Origin: an uncultured Bacteroidales bacterium
GTDB taxonomy: Bacteria; Bacteroidota; Bacteroidia; Bacteroidales; Paludibacteraceae
Length of the DNA: 35,090 bases
Reading direction: 5' to 3'
Assembly: GCA_902783545.1 (NCBI GenBank)
Contig: CACZRD010000147.1
Coordinates: 1 to 35,090, forward strand
Shown here: positions 16,098-24,121 of the stretch, piece after piece
Numbering within the stretch: the first letter of the stretch is position 1
Layout: every line of letters begins with the position of its first letter
Translations under genes and position numbers: made by a program
Notes under the pieces: model-generated
Seen by the model: the letters and a program-made list of their open reading frames with translations, nothing else
What the model was told of the DNA's origin: nothing
Database searches by the model: none

Positions 16098-17615
16098 TTA
16101 CAAGCTCCATTCGAAGCCGTCTTTGGTGTCTTTGATCTTGAATCCGAGGTCGGTGAGTGAGTTACGTATCCGGTCGGAAGTTGCCCAGTCTTTATTGCGT
16201 TTGGCATCCAGTCGGAGGTTCAGCAACAGGTCAACAGCGCCGTTGTAGGCTTCTTGCTGACCACTGATCGCAGACTGCTGACTGCCAGCAAGTTGCAGAC
16301 CGAGGATGTCGATGGCAAATAGTTGCCATACTTCACGGAGTTCTTTGAGATCGGTTTCGCTGATCGTGGCTTTGCCATCGGCAACACTGTTGATGACTTT
16401 GGTCGAGTCGAACAGATGGGATATGACGATCGGCGTATTCAGATCATCGTCCATCGCCTCCGAGCAACGCTGACGCAAATCGGCAATCTCTTTGGCTGTT
16501 GGCTCTTGGCTGTTAGCCGTCGGCTGAATCTTCTGCAAACGTGCGTATGCCTCTGCCATGCGCTGGAAACCTTTCTCGGCGGCCTCGAGTGCGTCGGAAG
16601 AGAAGTCCACCGTGGAGCGGTAATGCGCCATCAGAATGAAGAACCGGATGGTCATCGGGCTGAAGGGCTTGGTGAGCAGCGGATGATCACCGGTGAAGAA
16701 CTGCCGGAGGGTGATGAAGTTGTTGTAGGACTTACCCATCTTCTTGCCGGCGATGGTAATCATGTTATTGTGCAGCCAGTAGCGGACTGTATCGTGCCCG
16801 AGCGCTGCGCAGGACTGCGCTATCTCCGCCTCGTGGTGCGGGAACATCAGATCCATGCCTCCGCCGTGGATGTCGAACTCCTCGCCCAGGTACTTCGTTC
16901 CCATAGCCGAGCACTCCATGTGCCAGCCGGGGAAGCCTTCGCTTTTCAAGACCTTCTGCTCTCCGTTCTCGGTATAGCGGAACTCTGCAGGCCAGTGCAT
17001 TATATGCTCCGGCGCAGCTTTCTTCCACAGGGCGAAATCGTAACTGTGTTTCTTTTCGTCCTGTCCGTCGAGTTCGCGTGTGTCGGTGACTATATCCTCG
17101 AGGTTGCGTCCGCTGAGTTTGCCGTAGGGAAAATCCTTCGCATAACGCTCCACATCCATATACACGCTACCGTTGGAGACGTAGGCGTAGCCCTTGTCGA
17201 GGATCGCTTGCACGAAGGCAATCTGCTCAATGATATGTCCCGAGGCATGCGGTTCGATAGACGGCGGCAGTACGTTCAATGCTTCCATGTCATGGTGGTA
17301 GCGGTTGGTGAAGTGCTGCACGACTTCCATCGGTTCGAGTTGCTCAAGGCGGGCTTTCTTGGCTATCTTGTCCTCGCCCTCGTCGGCATCATGCTCGAGG
17401 TGCCCGACATCAGTTATATTACGCACGTAGCGCACCTTGTAGCCGATGGCTGTGAGGTAGCGGTAGAGTATATCGAAAGTGATAGCCGGACGAGCATGCC
17501 CCAGATGGGCATCGCCATATACCGTAGGCCCGCATACATACATACCTACACGCCCCTCATGCAAGGGGCGGAAAGGTTGTTTCGTGCGTGCGAGCGTATT
17601 ATAGAGGTATAGCAT
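16098..17615 (-). CDS. cysS: Cysteinyl-tRNA synthetase
   Basis: 505 residues. Class I synthetase charging tRNA-Cys. HIGH-type motif HLGH at 37-40, KMSKS-type KMGKS at 292-296. Zinc ligands C28, C235, H260 and E264 have the spacing of the E. coli enzyme. About 25 extra residues lie before GWHMECSAM, and two short segments are translated tandem heptamer arrays: residues about 363-374 ([12 protein letters not shown]) and about 443-454 ([12 protein letters not shown]). Both are in the C-terminal helical part, outside the catalytic core, and the frame is intact. ATG 17615 lies 6 nt after the nagB stop. Last gene of a four-gene unit from the promoter at 20985, closed by the hairpin at 16014-16056. 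Confidence 0.95.
   Translation of the reverse strand: MLYLYNTLARTKQPFRPLHEGRVGMYVCGPTVYGDAHLGHARPAITFDILYRYLTAIGYKVRYVRNITDVGHLEHDADEGEDKIAKKARLEQLEPMEVVQHFTNRYHHDMEALNVLPPSIEPHASGHIIEQIAFVQAILDKGYAYVSNGSVYMDVERYAKDFPYGKLSGRNLEDIVTDTRELDGQDEKKHSYDFALWKKAAPEHIMHWPAEFRYTENGEQKVLKSEGFPGWHMECSAMGTKYLGEEFDIHGGGMDLMFPHHEAEIAQSCAALGHDTVRYWLHNNMITIAGKKMGKSYNNFITLRQFFTGDHPLLTKPFSPMTIRFFILMAHYRSTVDFSSDALEAAEKGFQRMAEAYARLQKIQPTANSQEPTAKEIADLRQRCSEAMDDDLNTPIVISHLFDSTKVINSVADGKATISETDLKELREVWQLFAIDILGLQLAGSQQSAISGQQEAYNGAVDLLLNLRLDAKRNKDWATSDRIRNSLTDLGFKIKDTKDGFEWSL
16255..16289 (-). repeat. In-frame tandem heptamer array in cysS (TGCTGAC type)
   Basis: Plus-strand units: TGCTGAC, CACTGAT, CGCAGAC, TGCTGAC, TGCCAGC (five units, 35 nt). 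Encodes about [11 protein letters not shown]. The same TGCTGAC unit builds the arrays in murF and the small secreted gene. Confidence 0.8.
16494..16525 (-). repeat. In-frame tandem heptamer array in cysS (GGCTGTT type)
   Basis: Plus-strand units: GGCTGTT, GGCTCTT, GGCTGTT, AGCCGTC, then a partial GGCTGAA. It encodes about [12 protein letters not shown]. The words resemble the junction array at 11455. Confidence 0.8.
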
Positions 17616-17621
17616 AAGTGG

Positions 17622-18416
17622 TTAGAGAATGTTGTTCTTCTCGATATCAAGGAAGTACTTGTACGTATCCACCTTCAGTTCGCCGCAAGCGAGTTCGTCG
17701 CAGACGATGATGCCGTGCTGATGCATCTGCAGGGCACTGATCGTCCACATATGCGATACACCGCCCTCCACAGCGTGCTGCAATGCACGGGCTTTGTTAT
17801 GACCGTTCACGAGGATGAGCACCTCTTGGGCATCCATCACTGTACCTACACCTACTGTCAGGGCGGTCTTCGGAACGAGGTTGATATCGTTGTTAAAGAA
17901 ACGGCTGTTGGCGATGATTGTGTCGGTGGTCAGCTCTTTCTTGCGCGTACGCGAGGTGAGCGACGAACCCGGTTCGTTGAAGGCGATGTGACCGTCAGGC
18001 CCGATACCTCCGAGGAACAAGTGGATGCCACCGTAGTTCTTGATCTTCGCCTCATAGCGGGCGCACTCAGCCTCGAGGTCGGCAGCGTTGCCGTTGAGGA
18101 TATTCACGTTCTCCTTACGGATGTCAATGTGCGAGAAGAAGTTATTCCACATGAAGCTGTGGTAACTCTCGGGGTGCTCTTCGGGCAGACCGACATACTC
18201 GTCCATGTTGAAGGTGACAACATTGCGGAAAGAAACCTTACCGGCTTTGTTCAGTTCGATGAGTTTGCGGTACATGCCCAGCGGCGATGAGCCGGTAGGC
18301 AGACCGAGCACGAAAGGATTGCTCTCCTTGGGTGCGAACTCGTTAATACGTTTGGCAACATAGTTAGCTGCCCATTCCGACATAAGGTCGTAGTTTTTTT
18401 CGATTATAAGTCTCAT
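17622..18416 (-). CDS. nagB: Glucosamine-6-phosphate deaminase
   Basis: 264 residues. Converts glucosamine-6-P to fructose-6-P and ammonia, the opposite of GlmS, which is also in this window. Catalytic residues align with E. coli NagB numbering: D72 in [10 protein letters not shown]141 and H143 in [11 protein letters not shown]148. The sugar-phosphate loop [14 protein letters not shown] is at 39-53. The allosteric GlcNAc-6-P site of the enteric enzyme cannot be judged here. ATG 18416. It follows glgB across a short array-like gap and precedes cysS by 6 nt. Confidence 0.94.
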   Translation of the reverse strand: MRLIIEKNYDLMSEWAANYVAKRINEFAPKESNPFVLGLPTGSSPLGMYRKLIELNKAGKVSFRNVVTFNMDEYVGLPEEHPESYHSFMWNNFFSHIDIRKENVNILNGNAADLEAECARYEAKIKNYGGIHLFLGGIGPDGHIAFNEPGSSLTSRTRKKELTTDTIIANSRFFNNDINLVPKTALTVGVGTVMDAQEVLILVNGHNKARALQHAVEGGVSHMWTISALQMHQHGIIVCDELACGELKVDTYKYFLDIEKNNIL

Positions 18417-18418
18417 GG

Positions 18419-18455
18419 CATTTACAATTTATTCATTTACCATTTGATCATTTAG
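18419..18455. repeat. Degenerate 7-8 nt tandem array between glgB and nagB (CATTTAC type)
   Basis: Units start at 18419, 18426, 18434, 18441 and 18449: CATTTAC, AATTTATT, CATTTAC, CATTTGAT, CATTTAG. It fills nearly all of the 39-nt gap and ends one base before the glgB stop codon. Confidence 0.75.
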
Positions 18456-20465
18456 TTAGTCAACTTTTTTTAGGACAATAGCGCTGCGTGCCGGCAGGTA
18501 GAGTTTGAGCCAGCCTTTTTTCTCGCGTGCGTACTCGCGGTCTGGCATCGTGAAGTGATCCACGCTGTCATCCGTCTGCTCAAAGCCGGCAAACTGGCGT
18601 GCATCGGTGTTCAGTACAACCTGATACTTGCCTTCAGGAGCGAGGAATCCGTAGTCGGGGAAGGACTTTGTTCCATTCCAGTTGAATACGAAAACATACT
18701 CGCCGCGCATGTATGCCACCACTTGGTCGCCCTCGCGGTCCCAGAGGTTGATGATCGGAGTCTCGGGAGTGATGCCAGACTTGCGAAGCAGATGAATCAT
18801 CGCATCGTCAAAGCGGTTGAGGTCGGCGTAGTAGAAGTTCTGATTGTCAACAAGCGACCACTGACGGCGTGCGTACTGGTAACTCCAGCCGTTGCCCTGA
18901 CGTGGGAAGTCGATCCATTCGGGGTGACCGAACTCGTTACCCATGAAGTTCAGGTAACCGCCATTGGTGGTCGAGGCGGTGATGAGACGGATCATCTTGT
19001 GCAGTGCTATACCGCGATCGACCATATACGTCGAGTGACCGTGCTCAAAGTGCCAGTACATATCGGAATCGACGAGGCGGAAGATGATCGTCTTGTCGCC
19101 CACAAGTGCCTGATCATGGCTCTCAGCGTAGGAGATAGTCTTCTCATGCTGGCGGCGGTTGGTCATCTCGTACAGGATGTGACCGGCTTTCCAATCTTCG
19201 TCGCGCACCTCTTTGATATACTTGATCCAGAAGTCAGGGATACCCATGGCCAGACGGTAATCGAATCCCATGCCTCCATCCGCTATCGGTGCGGCTATAC
19301 CCGGCATGCCGGACATGTCCTCGGCGATGGTGATGGCGTTCTTCTTCACCTCGTGAATGAGCTTGTTCGCCAGCGTGAGGTAGCATATAGCGTCACCATC
19401 CTCGTTGCCGTTGAAGTACGATCCGTAACCGCTGAAGTCCTCGCCCAGACCGTGGCTGAGGTACATCATCGAGGTCACACCGTCAAAACGGAATCCGTCG
19501 AAGTCGTATTCTTCAAGCCAGTATTTGCAGTTCGAGAGCAGGAAGTGCATCACCTCGTTCTTGCCGTAGTTGAAGCACAGACTGTCCCATGCCGGATGCT
19601 CGCGGCGTGCACCGTCGTGGAAGTACTGATACGGTGTGCCGTCGAAGTTTCCCAGACCTTCCAACTCGTTCTTCACGGCGTGCGAGTGTACGATATCCAT
19701 GATGACAGCTATGCCCTTGTCATGAGCAGCCTTGACGAGCGCCTTCAACTCCTCGGGAGTGCCGAAGCGTGAGGACGGAGCGAAGAAGTTCGATACATGA
19801 TATCCGAATGAGCCGTAGTACGGATGCTCCTGGATAGCCATAATCTGTATGCAGTTGTATCCGAGTTTGGCTATACGCGGCAATACGTTCTCGCGGAACT
19901 CGTTGTAGGTGCCTACGCGCTGCTCCTCAGTGGCCATGCCGATGTGGCACTCGTAGATGAACAGTGGACGGTTGGGCTTCCAACCTTTAGGACCACGGCG
20001 CTTGCCCATGTCGAACTCTTTCTCGGGAGCCCAAACCTGTGCGGAGAATATCTTTGTGTTATCGTCCTGCACCACGCGGCGCGCGTAAGATGGGATACGC
20101 TCTCCGTAGCCGCCAAGCCACTCGACGAGCAGTTTGTAGTGCTGACCGTGGCGAATCTGCTCCTCGGTGAAGTAGCCTTCCCATACGCCGTTGCCAACGG
20201 GGTAGAGACGGTAGTCTTCGCTCTTCTCCCAGTTGTTGAAGTCGCCTTTCACATAGATAGCAGTGGCGTTGGGTGCCCACTCGCGAAGAACCCAACCGGG
20301 GTTAAGGTGGTGTAGACCGAAATACAAGTAGCCGTCTGCCCATGGAGCAAGTTTCTTCTTGCCTCCGGTCAGTTCTTTAATCTTGCGCTCGGCATAGTCG
20401 TGACGCGCCTCAAGTGCCTGTTCGTAGGGTTGAAGACCCGGCTCGTTTTGTACAATCTGTAGCAT
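18456..20465 (-). CDS. glgB: 1,4-alpha-glucan branching enzyme (GH13)
   Basis: 669 residues. Forms alpha-1,6 branches in glycogen. Residues about 50-145 are an N-terminal carbohydrate-binding module 48-like domain (GWVLREWAPNATAIYVKGDFNNW). The GH13 barrel follows with DIVHSHAVKNELEGL, the nucleophile D328 in GFRFDGVTSM, the acid/base E382 in TIAEDMSGMP and D451 in AESHDQAL. The end is a C-terminal beta domain. The size and the VHSHAVKNELEGLGNFDGT block fit the eukaryote-like branching enzymes common in Bacteroidetes. No glycogen synthase or phosphorylase gene is nearby. Starts 14 nt after the yhcH-like gene. Confidence 0.93.
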   Translation of the reverse strand: MLQIVQNEPGLQPYEQALEARHDYAERKIKELTGGKKKLAPWADGYLYFGLHHLNPGWVLREWAPNATAIYVKGDFNNWEKSEDYRLYPVGNGVWEGYFTEEQIRHGQHYKLLVEWLGGYGERIPSYARRVVQDDNTKIFSAQVWAPEKEFDMGKRRGPKGWKPNRPLFIYECHIGMATEEQRVGTYNEFRENVLPRIAKLGYNCIQIMAIQEHPYYGSFGYHVSNFFAPSSRFGTPEELKALVKAAHDKGIAVIMDIVHSHAVKNELEGLGNFDGTPYQYFHDGARREHPAWDSLCFNYGKNEVMHFLLSNCKYWLEEYDFDGFRFDGVTSMMYLSHGLGEDFSGYGSYFNGNEDGDAICYLTLANKLIHEVKKNAITIAEDMSGMPGIAAPIADGGMGFDYRLAMGIPDFWIKYIKEVRDEDWKAGHILYEMTNRRQHEKTISYAESHDQALVGDKTIIFRLVDSDMYWHFEHGHSTYMVDRGIALHKMIRLITASTTNGGYLNFMGNEFGHPEWIDFPRQGNGWSYQYARRQWSLVDNQNFYYADLNRFDDAMIHLLRKSGITPETPIINLWDREGDQVVAYMRGEYVFVFNWNGTKSFPDYGFLAPEGKYQVVLNTDARQFAGFEQTDDSVDHFTMPDREYAREKKGWLKLYLPARSAIVLKKVD

Positions 20466-20479
20466 AGTTAATGAGTGAT

Positions 20480-20929
20480 TTATTCTACTTTAGCTTTAAC
20501 AATTATCTTTCGGAACGTGGATGACGCGATGCCTGCAGCATGTGCATCCGTGGGGAAGAATACGGCGAAGTATCCTCTGGGCACGCTGAACCGTGCGGCG
20601 GGCTTGTCACCGTATAACTCTACATCTTTGCCTTCGTCATACTCCTTGATGACGTTCTGGCAATCCTCAAGCGAACTCCAGAGCATTGTCTCCGAGGTCG
20701 TCAAAGGAATCTGAATGTCGATGTAATCTTTGTGGGCTTCAAGTTTGCAGTCTTTCTCATCTTTGGCAGCCTGATCGCAGACGTTGACGATGAGATCCTG
20801 ACCATCTAACTTGATTTTGCATGCAGGCAGTTCTTCGAGGTCGTTGTCATTGAAGAACTTCATGAACTGTTGGAAGCCGGGTACACAGCCAAAGTACCAA
20901 TCGGCGTTTTCTAATTTGTCAAGTATCAT
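20480..20929 (-). CDS. YhcH/YjgK/YiaL (DUF386) family protein
   Basis: 149 residues from ATG 20929, where MILDKLENADWYFG matches the family start; upstream in-frame starts lie at the -7 promoter box and are excluded. Seen: HKDYIDIQIPL (family his/asp-containing cupin strand), YDEGKDVELY and the C-terminal RGYFAVFFPTDAHAAGI, with conserved His that in relatives bind metal. Members are small cupin-fold proteins linked to sugar metabolism, sialic acid among them, but the reaction here is unknown. First gene of the glgB-nagB-cysS unit, so a sugar or amino-sugar role is likely. Confidence 0.87.
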   Translation of the reverse strand: MILDKLENADWYFGCVPGFQQFMKFFNDNDLEELPACKIKLDGQDLIVNVCDQAAKDEKDCKLEAHKDYIDIQIPLTTSETMLWSSLEDCQNVIKEYDEGKDVELYGDKPAARFSVPRGYFAVFFPTDAHAAGIASSTFRKIIVKAKVE

Positions 20930-20984
20930 AGATTGCTTTTGATTAATCGTAGCTTTTGCTATAGCGCGTACTGAAAGGCGCATA

Positions 20985-21016
20985 CAAAGTTACGAAATAT
21001 ATCGAAATAATGCAAA
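20985..21016 (-). promoter_or_regulatory. Bacteroidota promoter for the yhcH-glgB-nagB-cysS unit
   Basis: Minus strand: TTTG (21016-21013), 20 nt, TAACTTTG (20992-20985). Leader of about 50 nt to ATG 20929. The spacer is A/T-rich and begins CATT; it lacks the GTGGGAT word. Confidence 0.78.
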
Positions 21017-21020
21017 TTTT

Positions 21021-21047
21021 AGGGGCTATTTACAAAAAATAACCCCT
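21021..21047 (-). terminator. Hairpin between the glycosyl-hydrolase-like gene and the yhcH promoter
   Basis: Minus-strand arms AGGGGTTATTT and AAATAGCCCCT pair over 11 bp (one G-T) around a 5-nt loop. The bases after it are AAAATTTG, so the T tract is poor; a termination role is likely but the hairpin may instead be regulatory. It ends 4 nt before the -33 box. Confidence 0.6.
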
Positions 21048-21077
21048 GTTTGACTTGATATTTGGCAAATGCAGCAG

Positions 21078-22490
21078 TCAATTTCTGCCTTTCTGACGTA
21101 TCGTCATGCGTCTGAAGCGGCTACCCTGCCACTCTACTGTCACGGTGTCGCAGCATACCGGCAGAGTGTCCGGTTGGATGAGCGCGGGGCTGGTCAGCGG
21201 CTCGCGATCTTTGTGCGGCATAGCGGGCGGCAACGCCCGGTTGGCGAAACGTGTCTTGCCGAGTTTGGCACAACTATTTCCTGCCGTCTTGCCGGTAAAG
21301 TGCAAGAACTGATTGGTGTTGTAGAAGATACTTCCCGGAGCGTTGTGGGGTGCGTATTTGCGGTTGAGGTCGATCTGCAACTCCAGTTCGTCTGCGCCGA
21401 AACGGTACGAGGCGTGACTGATATAGACATGTGTCTGCTTGCCGTCACCGCGCTGTGCATCAATGGTTTCCACGCTCTCGCACCACCAGCGGCAGAGCGT
21501 CTCATAACTCTGTTTGGTGGCTTTCGTTGACCAATACAGTTGCGGCGCGAGATAATCGACATAGCCGCCGGCAACCCATGCCAGCGGATCGCAATATAAG
21601 CTCGCCCATGCGTCTGTGCCGGTGATGCCGGCCGGAAGCTTCAGCCCGAACTGCGCTGCTGCGCTGTCGGTCGTCGAATAGATGCCGAATGGTGACATGC
21701 CGAACTTCAGCCATGGCTTGACGGCTTGAATAGAGTCGTGAATAGAGCGGATGACTTCATTCACGCAGTCCCTGCGCCAGTCGCCGACTGACATATTGGC
21801 AGGTTTGTATGCCTTCTGACTCCGTTTGTCCTCATCGACAGTGCCGCCATACGGATAGAAGTAGTCGTCCATCACCAGACCGTCGATGTCATAGTTGCGG
21901 ATGATCTCCATGAGTACTTGCAGTACGTAGGCGCGTGCCCCCGGGTGACCGGGGTCAAGTATAGAGCCTTGGTACTGTGCTGTGTTATACGTCAGCAGCC
22001 ATTCGGGGTGCTCAATGCGGATGGGGTCGGAGTCTTCCGAGGCGATGAACGCTTCGATATCCAGCACGCGTTCGCCGGCATTACGCTCGTAGCGAAACGG
22101 GTTCACCCATGCGTGTAGTTCCATGCCACGCCGGTGCGCTTCCTGTATAGCGTATGCCAGAGGATCGTAACCTGGGGTCATGCCACGAACGCCGGTCAGC
22201 ACCGGACTCCATGGCTCGAGCGATGAATCGTACAGTGCATCTGCTGACGGGCGTGCTTGAAAACAGACGGCGTTGATGTTCCCTGCCTGCAGTTGGTCAA
22301 GTATCGCGGTCATCTCCGCCTGTTGGACAGCGATGGCGTCAGGGCATACGCTGTCAATCGGCGTCTTCGGCCAGTCGATGTTCAGTAGCGTGGTGAACCA
22401 TGCTGCACGGAACTCCCTTGACGGGTTCTGGGCGTAGCCGGTGTATAATAACGAAAGGCCGCATAGGGCTGTAATCACGTATCTTTTCAT
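21078..22490 (-). CDS. Glycosyl-hydrolase-like family 10 (GHL10/DUF187) exported protein
   Basis: 470 residues. ATG 22490 begins MKRYVITALCGLSLLYTGYAQN, a signal peptide for export; upstream start sites only add residues MHRNSLRC. The GHL10 barrel is recognised from REFRAAWFTTLLNIDWP (about 24-40), NINAVCFQARPSADALYDSSLEPWSPVLTG, GMELHAWVNPFR, NYDIDGLVMDDYFYPYGG and DYLAPQLYWS. In the family the D-D after MDDYF and the Trp/Glu patterns line the active site. Substrates of this family include wall-related glycans in some bacteria, but the substrate here is unknown. It has its own promoter and a hairpin after it, so it is probably a single-gene transcript. Confidence 0.88.
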   Translation of the reverse strand: MKRYVITALCGLSLLYTGYAQNPSREFRAAWFTTLLNIDWPKTPIDSVCPDAIAVQQAEMTAILDQLQAGNINAVCFQARPSADALYDSSLEPWSPVLTGVRGMTPGYDPLAYAIQEAHRRGMELHAWVNPFRYERNAGERVLDIEAFIASEDSDPIRIEHPEWLLTYNTAQYQGSILDPGHPGARAYVLQVLMEIIRNYDIDGLVMDDYFYPYGGTVDEDKRSQKAYKPANMSVGDWRRDCVNEVIRSIHDSIQAVKPWLKFGMSPFGIYSTTDSAAAQFGLKLPAGITGTDAWASLYCDPLAWVAGGYVDYLAPQLYWSTKATKQSYETLCRWWCESVETIDAQRGDGKQTHVYISHASYRFGADELELQIDLNRKYAPHNAPGSIFYNTNQFLHFTGKTAGNSCAKLGKTRFANRALPPAMPHKDREPLTSPALIQPDTLPVCCDTVTVEWQGSRFRRMTIRQKGRN

Positions 22491-22511
22491 ACATCGTAAC
22501 GAATTTCGGTG

Positions 22512-22543
22512 CAAAGATACGAAAATTTTTCCACAAATGCAAG
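22512..22543 (-). promoter_or_regulatory. Bacteroidota promoter for the GHL10 gene
   Basis: Minus strand: CTTG (22543-22540, one mismatch to TTTG), 20 nt, TATCTTTG (22519-22512). Leader is about 20 nt to ATG 22490. The spacer contains TTTGTGG, near the GTGGGAT word of other promoters. Confidence 0.72.
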
Positions 22544-22578
22544 CCTTTCGCCAAAAAAATGCTAAAATTCACCTTGTT

Positions 22579-22947
22579 TTAGAGTACATAACTGCTCTTG
22601 ATGTGGCTGGTGCATGTCACGTAGTAGTTACCTACAGGCATGTCTTTGTCCACATCGTCGCGCGTCTCCTCTATCAGGCGCCAGTTGGCATCATAGATGC
22701 GGATGATAGCATGCTGGTCGTTCTTGATGACAATGCGATCGATGTCGTAGAAGCGGATGATATGTTTGTCCATCTCATCGCTCTGCAACATATGTGCGCG
22801 ATAGATGTCTTCCTGATTGGAGGCAATTTCGGTGTTGTTGACTGCTGACTGCCGGTTGTCTGCGGCTTGGTCAAGTTGACGACTTGCAGCGTTGGCGGCT
22901 ACCGCCATGGCTACGAAAAGTGTTACTGTTACAAAAGTCTTTTTCAT
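22579..22947 (-). CDS. Small secreted protein of unknown function
   Basis: 122 residues. ATG 22947 starts MKKTFVTVTLFVAMAVAANA, a cleavable signal peptide. The mature protein is 102 residues, with a beta-rich C-terminus (IIRFYDIDRIVIKNDQHAIIRIYDANWRLIEETRDD ... GNYYVTCTS) resembling small DUF3244-like secreted proteins of Bacteroidales, though I am not certain. Residues 29-38 (ADNRQSAVNN) are a translated heptamer array. The 244-nt upstream region separates it from the flippase gene; no clear promoter was found. The last codons end 36 nt before the next promoter. Confidence 0.75.
   Translation of the reverse strand: MKKTFVTVTLFVAMAVAANAASRQLDQAADNRQSAVNNTEIASNQEDIYRAHMLQSDEMDKHIIRFYDIDRIVIKNDQHAIIRIYDANWRLIEETRDDVDKDMPVGNYYVTCTSHIKSSYVL
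22836..22863 (-). repeat. In-frame tandem heptamer array in the small secreted gene
   Basis: Plus-strand units: TGTTGAC, TGCTGAC, TGCCGGT, TGTCTGC (four units). It encodes about DNRQSAVNN directly after the signal peptide region. Same unit family as the cysS and murF arrays. Confidence 0.7.
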
Positions 22948-23137
22948 TGTTAATAGGTTTTTTTCGGTGTCCCTCAAGCTTGTGCCGGGGTTCCTGTAAG
23001 GGTTTATCTTCCCTTTTTCTAAGTTAATAAATAAAATTGATAGTTTTTTTTGTTGTTTTTGTCAATTTACGCCATTTTTGACGTTCATGTTCACATAACG
23101 TAATGCAACGGGCGTGCCAAAGCATGCTATATAACAT
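22948..23137 (-). other. Long leader region of the small secreted gene
   Basis: 190 nt without a gene. It contains a small hairpin (arms AAGGG and CCCTT, 22998-23015), an 8-nt palindrome CAAGCTTG (22975-22982), and A/T-rich tracts. A weak promoter-like pair with 20-nt spacing (ATTG then TATCAATT on the minus strand) ends near 23040, but its -7 element fits poorly. Whether this is a structured leader is open. Confidence 0.4.
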
Positions 23138-23160
23138 AAAAATCGCACATTTTGCGCGAT
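23138..23160 (-). terminator. Intrinsic terminator of the murF-coiled-coil-flippase unit
   Basis: On the minus strand ATCGCGCA pairs with TGTGCGAT (8 bp, one G-T) around a 3-nt AAA loop and is followed by TTTTT. It lies about 30 nt after the flippase-like gene's stop codon. Confidence 0.83.
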
Positions 23161-23191
23161 GTTGTAATATTTGTTTTGCAGGTAGTGGTTG

Positions 23192-24112
23192 TTAGTGTAA
23201 TCTCCGCATTGCACTACCGACAAGCAGAGGGAAGATCGTGTTGATAGACCACAGAAGAATAGACGCAATAACGGCTGCGGCTGTGACATCGCTGCCGAAA
23301 CGCTCGAAGATGACTGCCGCCCACGCGCCGCGTACGGCGAGCTCGGCTGCAGGGACATTCGGAGTGACGGTGATGAGCAGGTAATAGAGTGGCAAGGTGA
23401 TGATCGTAGATAGCGCGTCAAGCTGTACACTGCAGAACAGTAGCGTGAGTTGCAACTGGACGATGAACACCGCGTACCGCAGCAGGGACATAACCAGCAG
23501 GATACACACATCGCTGATTGTCAGGTGTGCCATGTTGTCAACGAGCAGGCGTGTCTGCTCATTTTTCCACGGACGTCCCTGTAGTCTGCGCATCAGCGCC
23601 GGCAGCGCGATGACTGCCGCTACAGCACCGACCAGTGCCAGCGCAATGCTCCACAGCAGCGAGCTGTCCGGGACTAACCAACAGACAACCGCCGGCAGTG
23701 CGAACACGATGATGACCGTTGTCATCGCATAGCCGCCGATCATGCCCAGACAGGTGGCGGTGAGCCAGTGCTGCTGTGTGTGACGGAAGAGTAGCGCGCG
23801 TCCGGGGTACTCGCCGAGTTTGTAGGGCGTGACGAAACCTGCCAGCGTGCCGTAATACACTTGCCGTTGGGCTTCCCGGATGTTCATCGGTTCGATGTCA
23901 CGGACGAGAAACTGCCATTTCCAGGCTTCGCACAGACGGTTGACGGGAAACAGCAAGAAACACCCCGCCAGACACAGCCACTGCCATATGCCTGCAGCCT
24001 GAAACTGTGCCAGAAGTCCGGGGTAGTTGTCGTACGTGGCAATCTTATAACCGAGAAACCCGTACGCCAGGATGATAAGTGCGATGTTCGCTATCTTCTT
24101 GAACTTCGCCAT
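23192..24112 (-). CDS. Flippase-like membrane protein (LPG_synthase_TM/UPF0104 fold)
   Basis: 306 residues, multi-span membrane protein with about eight helices. Recognised features are FPVNRLCEAWKWQFLV, YYGTLAGFVTPYKLGEYPGRALLF and LPLYYLLITVTPNVPAAELAVRGAWAAVIF, patterns of the family that includes the membrane half of MprF and polyprenyl-lipid flippase candidates such as AglD. The soluble synthase half of MprF is absent. Substrate unknown; transfer of a lipid-linked intermediate is inference. ATG 24112 lies 9 nt after the coiled-coil gene's stop, and the unit begins with murF. Confidence 0.84.
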   Translation of the reverse strand: MAKFKKIANIALIILAYGFLGYKIATYDNYPGLLAQFQAAGIWQWLCLAGCFLLFPVNRLCEAWKWQFLVRDIEPMNIREAQRQVYYGTLAGFVTPYKLGEYPGRALLFRHTQQHWLTATCLGMIGGYAMTTVIIVFALPAVVCWLVPDSSLLWSIALALVGAVAAVIALPALMRRLQGRPWKNEQTRLLVDNMAHLTISDVCILLVMSLLRYAVFIVQLQLTLLFCSVQLDALSTIITLPLYYLLITVTPNVPAAELAVRGAWAAVIFERFGSDVTAAAVIASILLWSINTIFPLLVGSAMRRLH

Positions 24113-24121
24113 TGAGCGGGA

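Noticed and set aside
22995..23065. Possible minus-strand promoter for the small secreted gene (ATTG, 20 nt, TATCAATT)
   Set aside because: The spacing fits, but the -7 box lacks TTTG, so it was mentioned only under the leader region and not called as a promoter.
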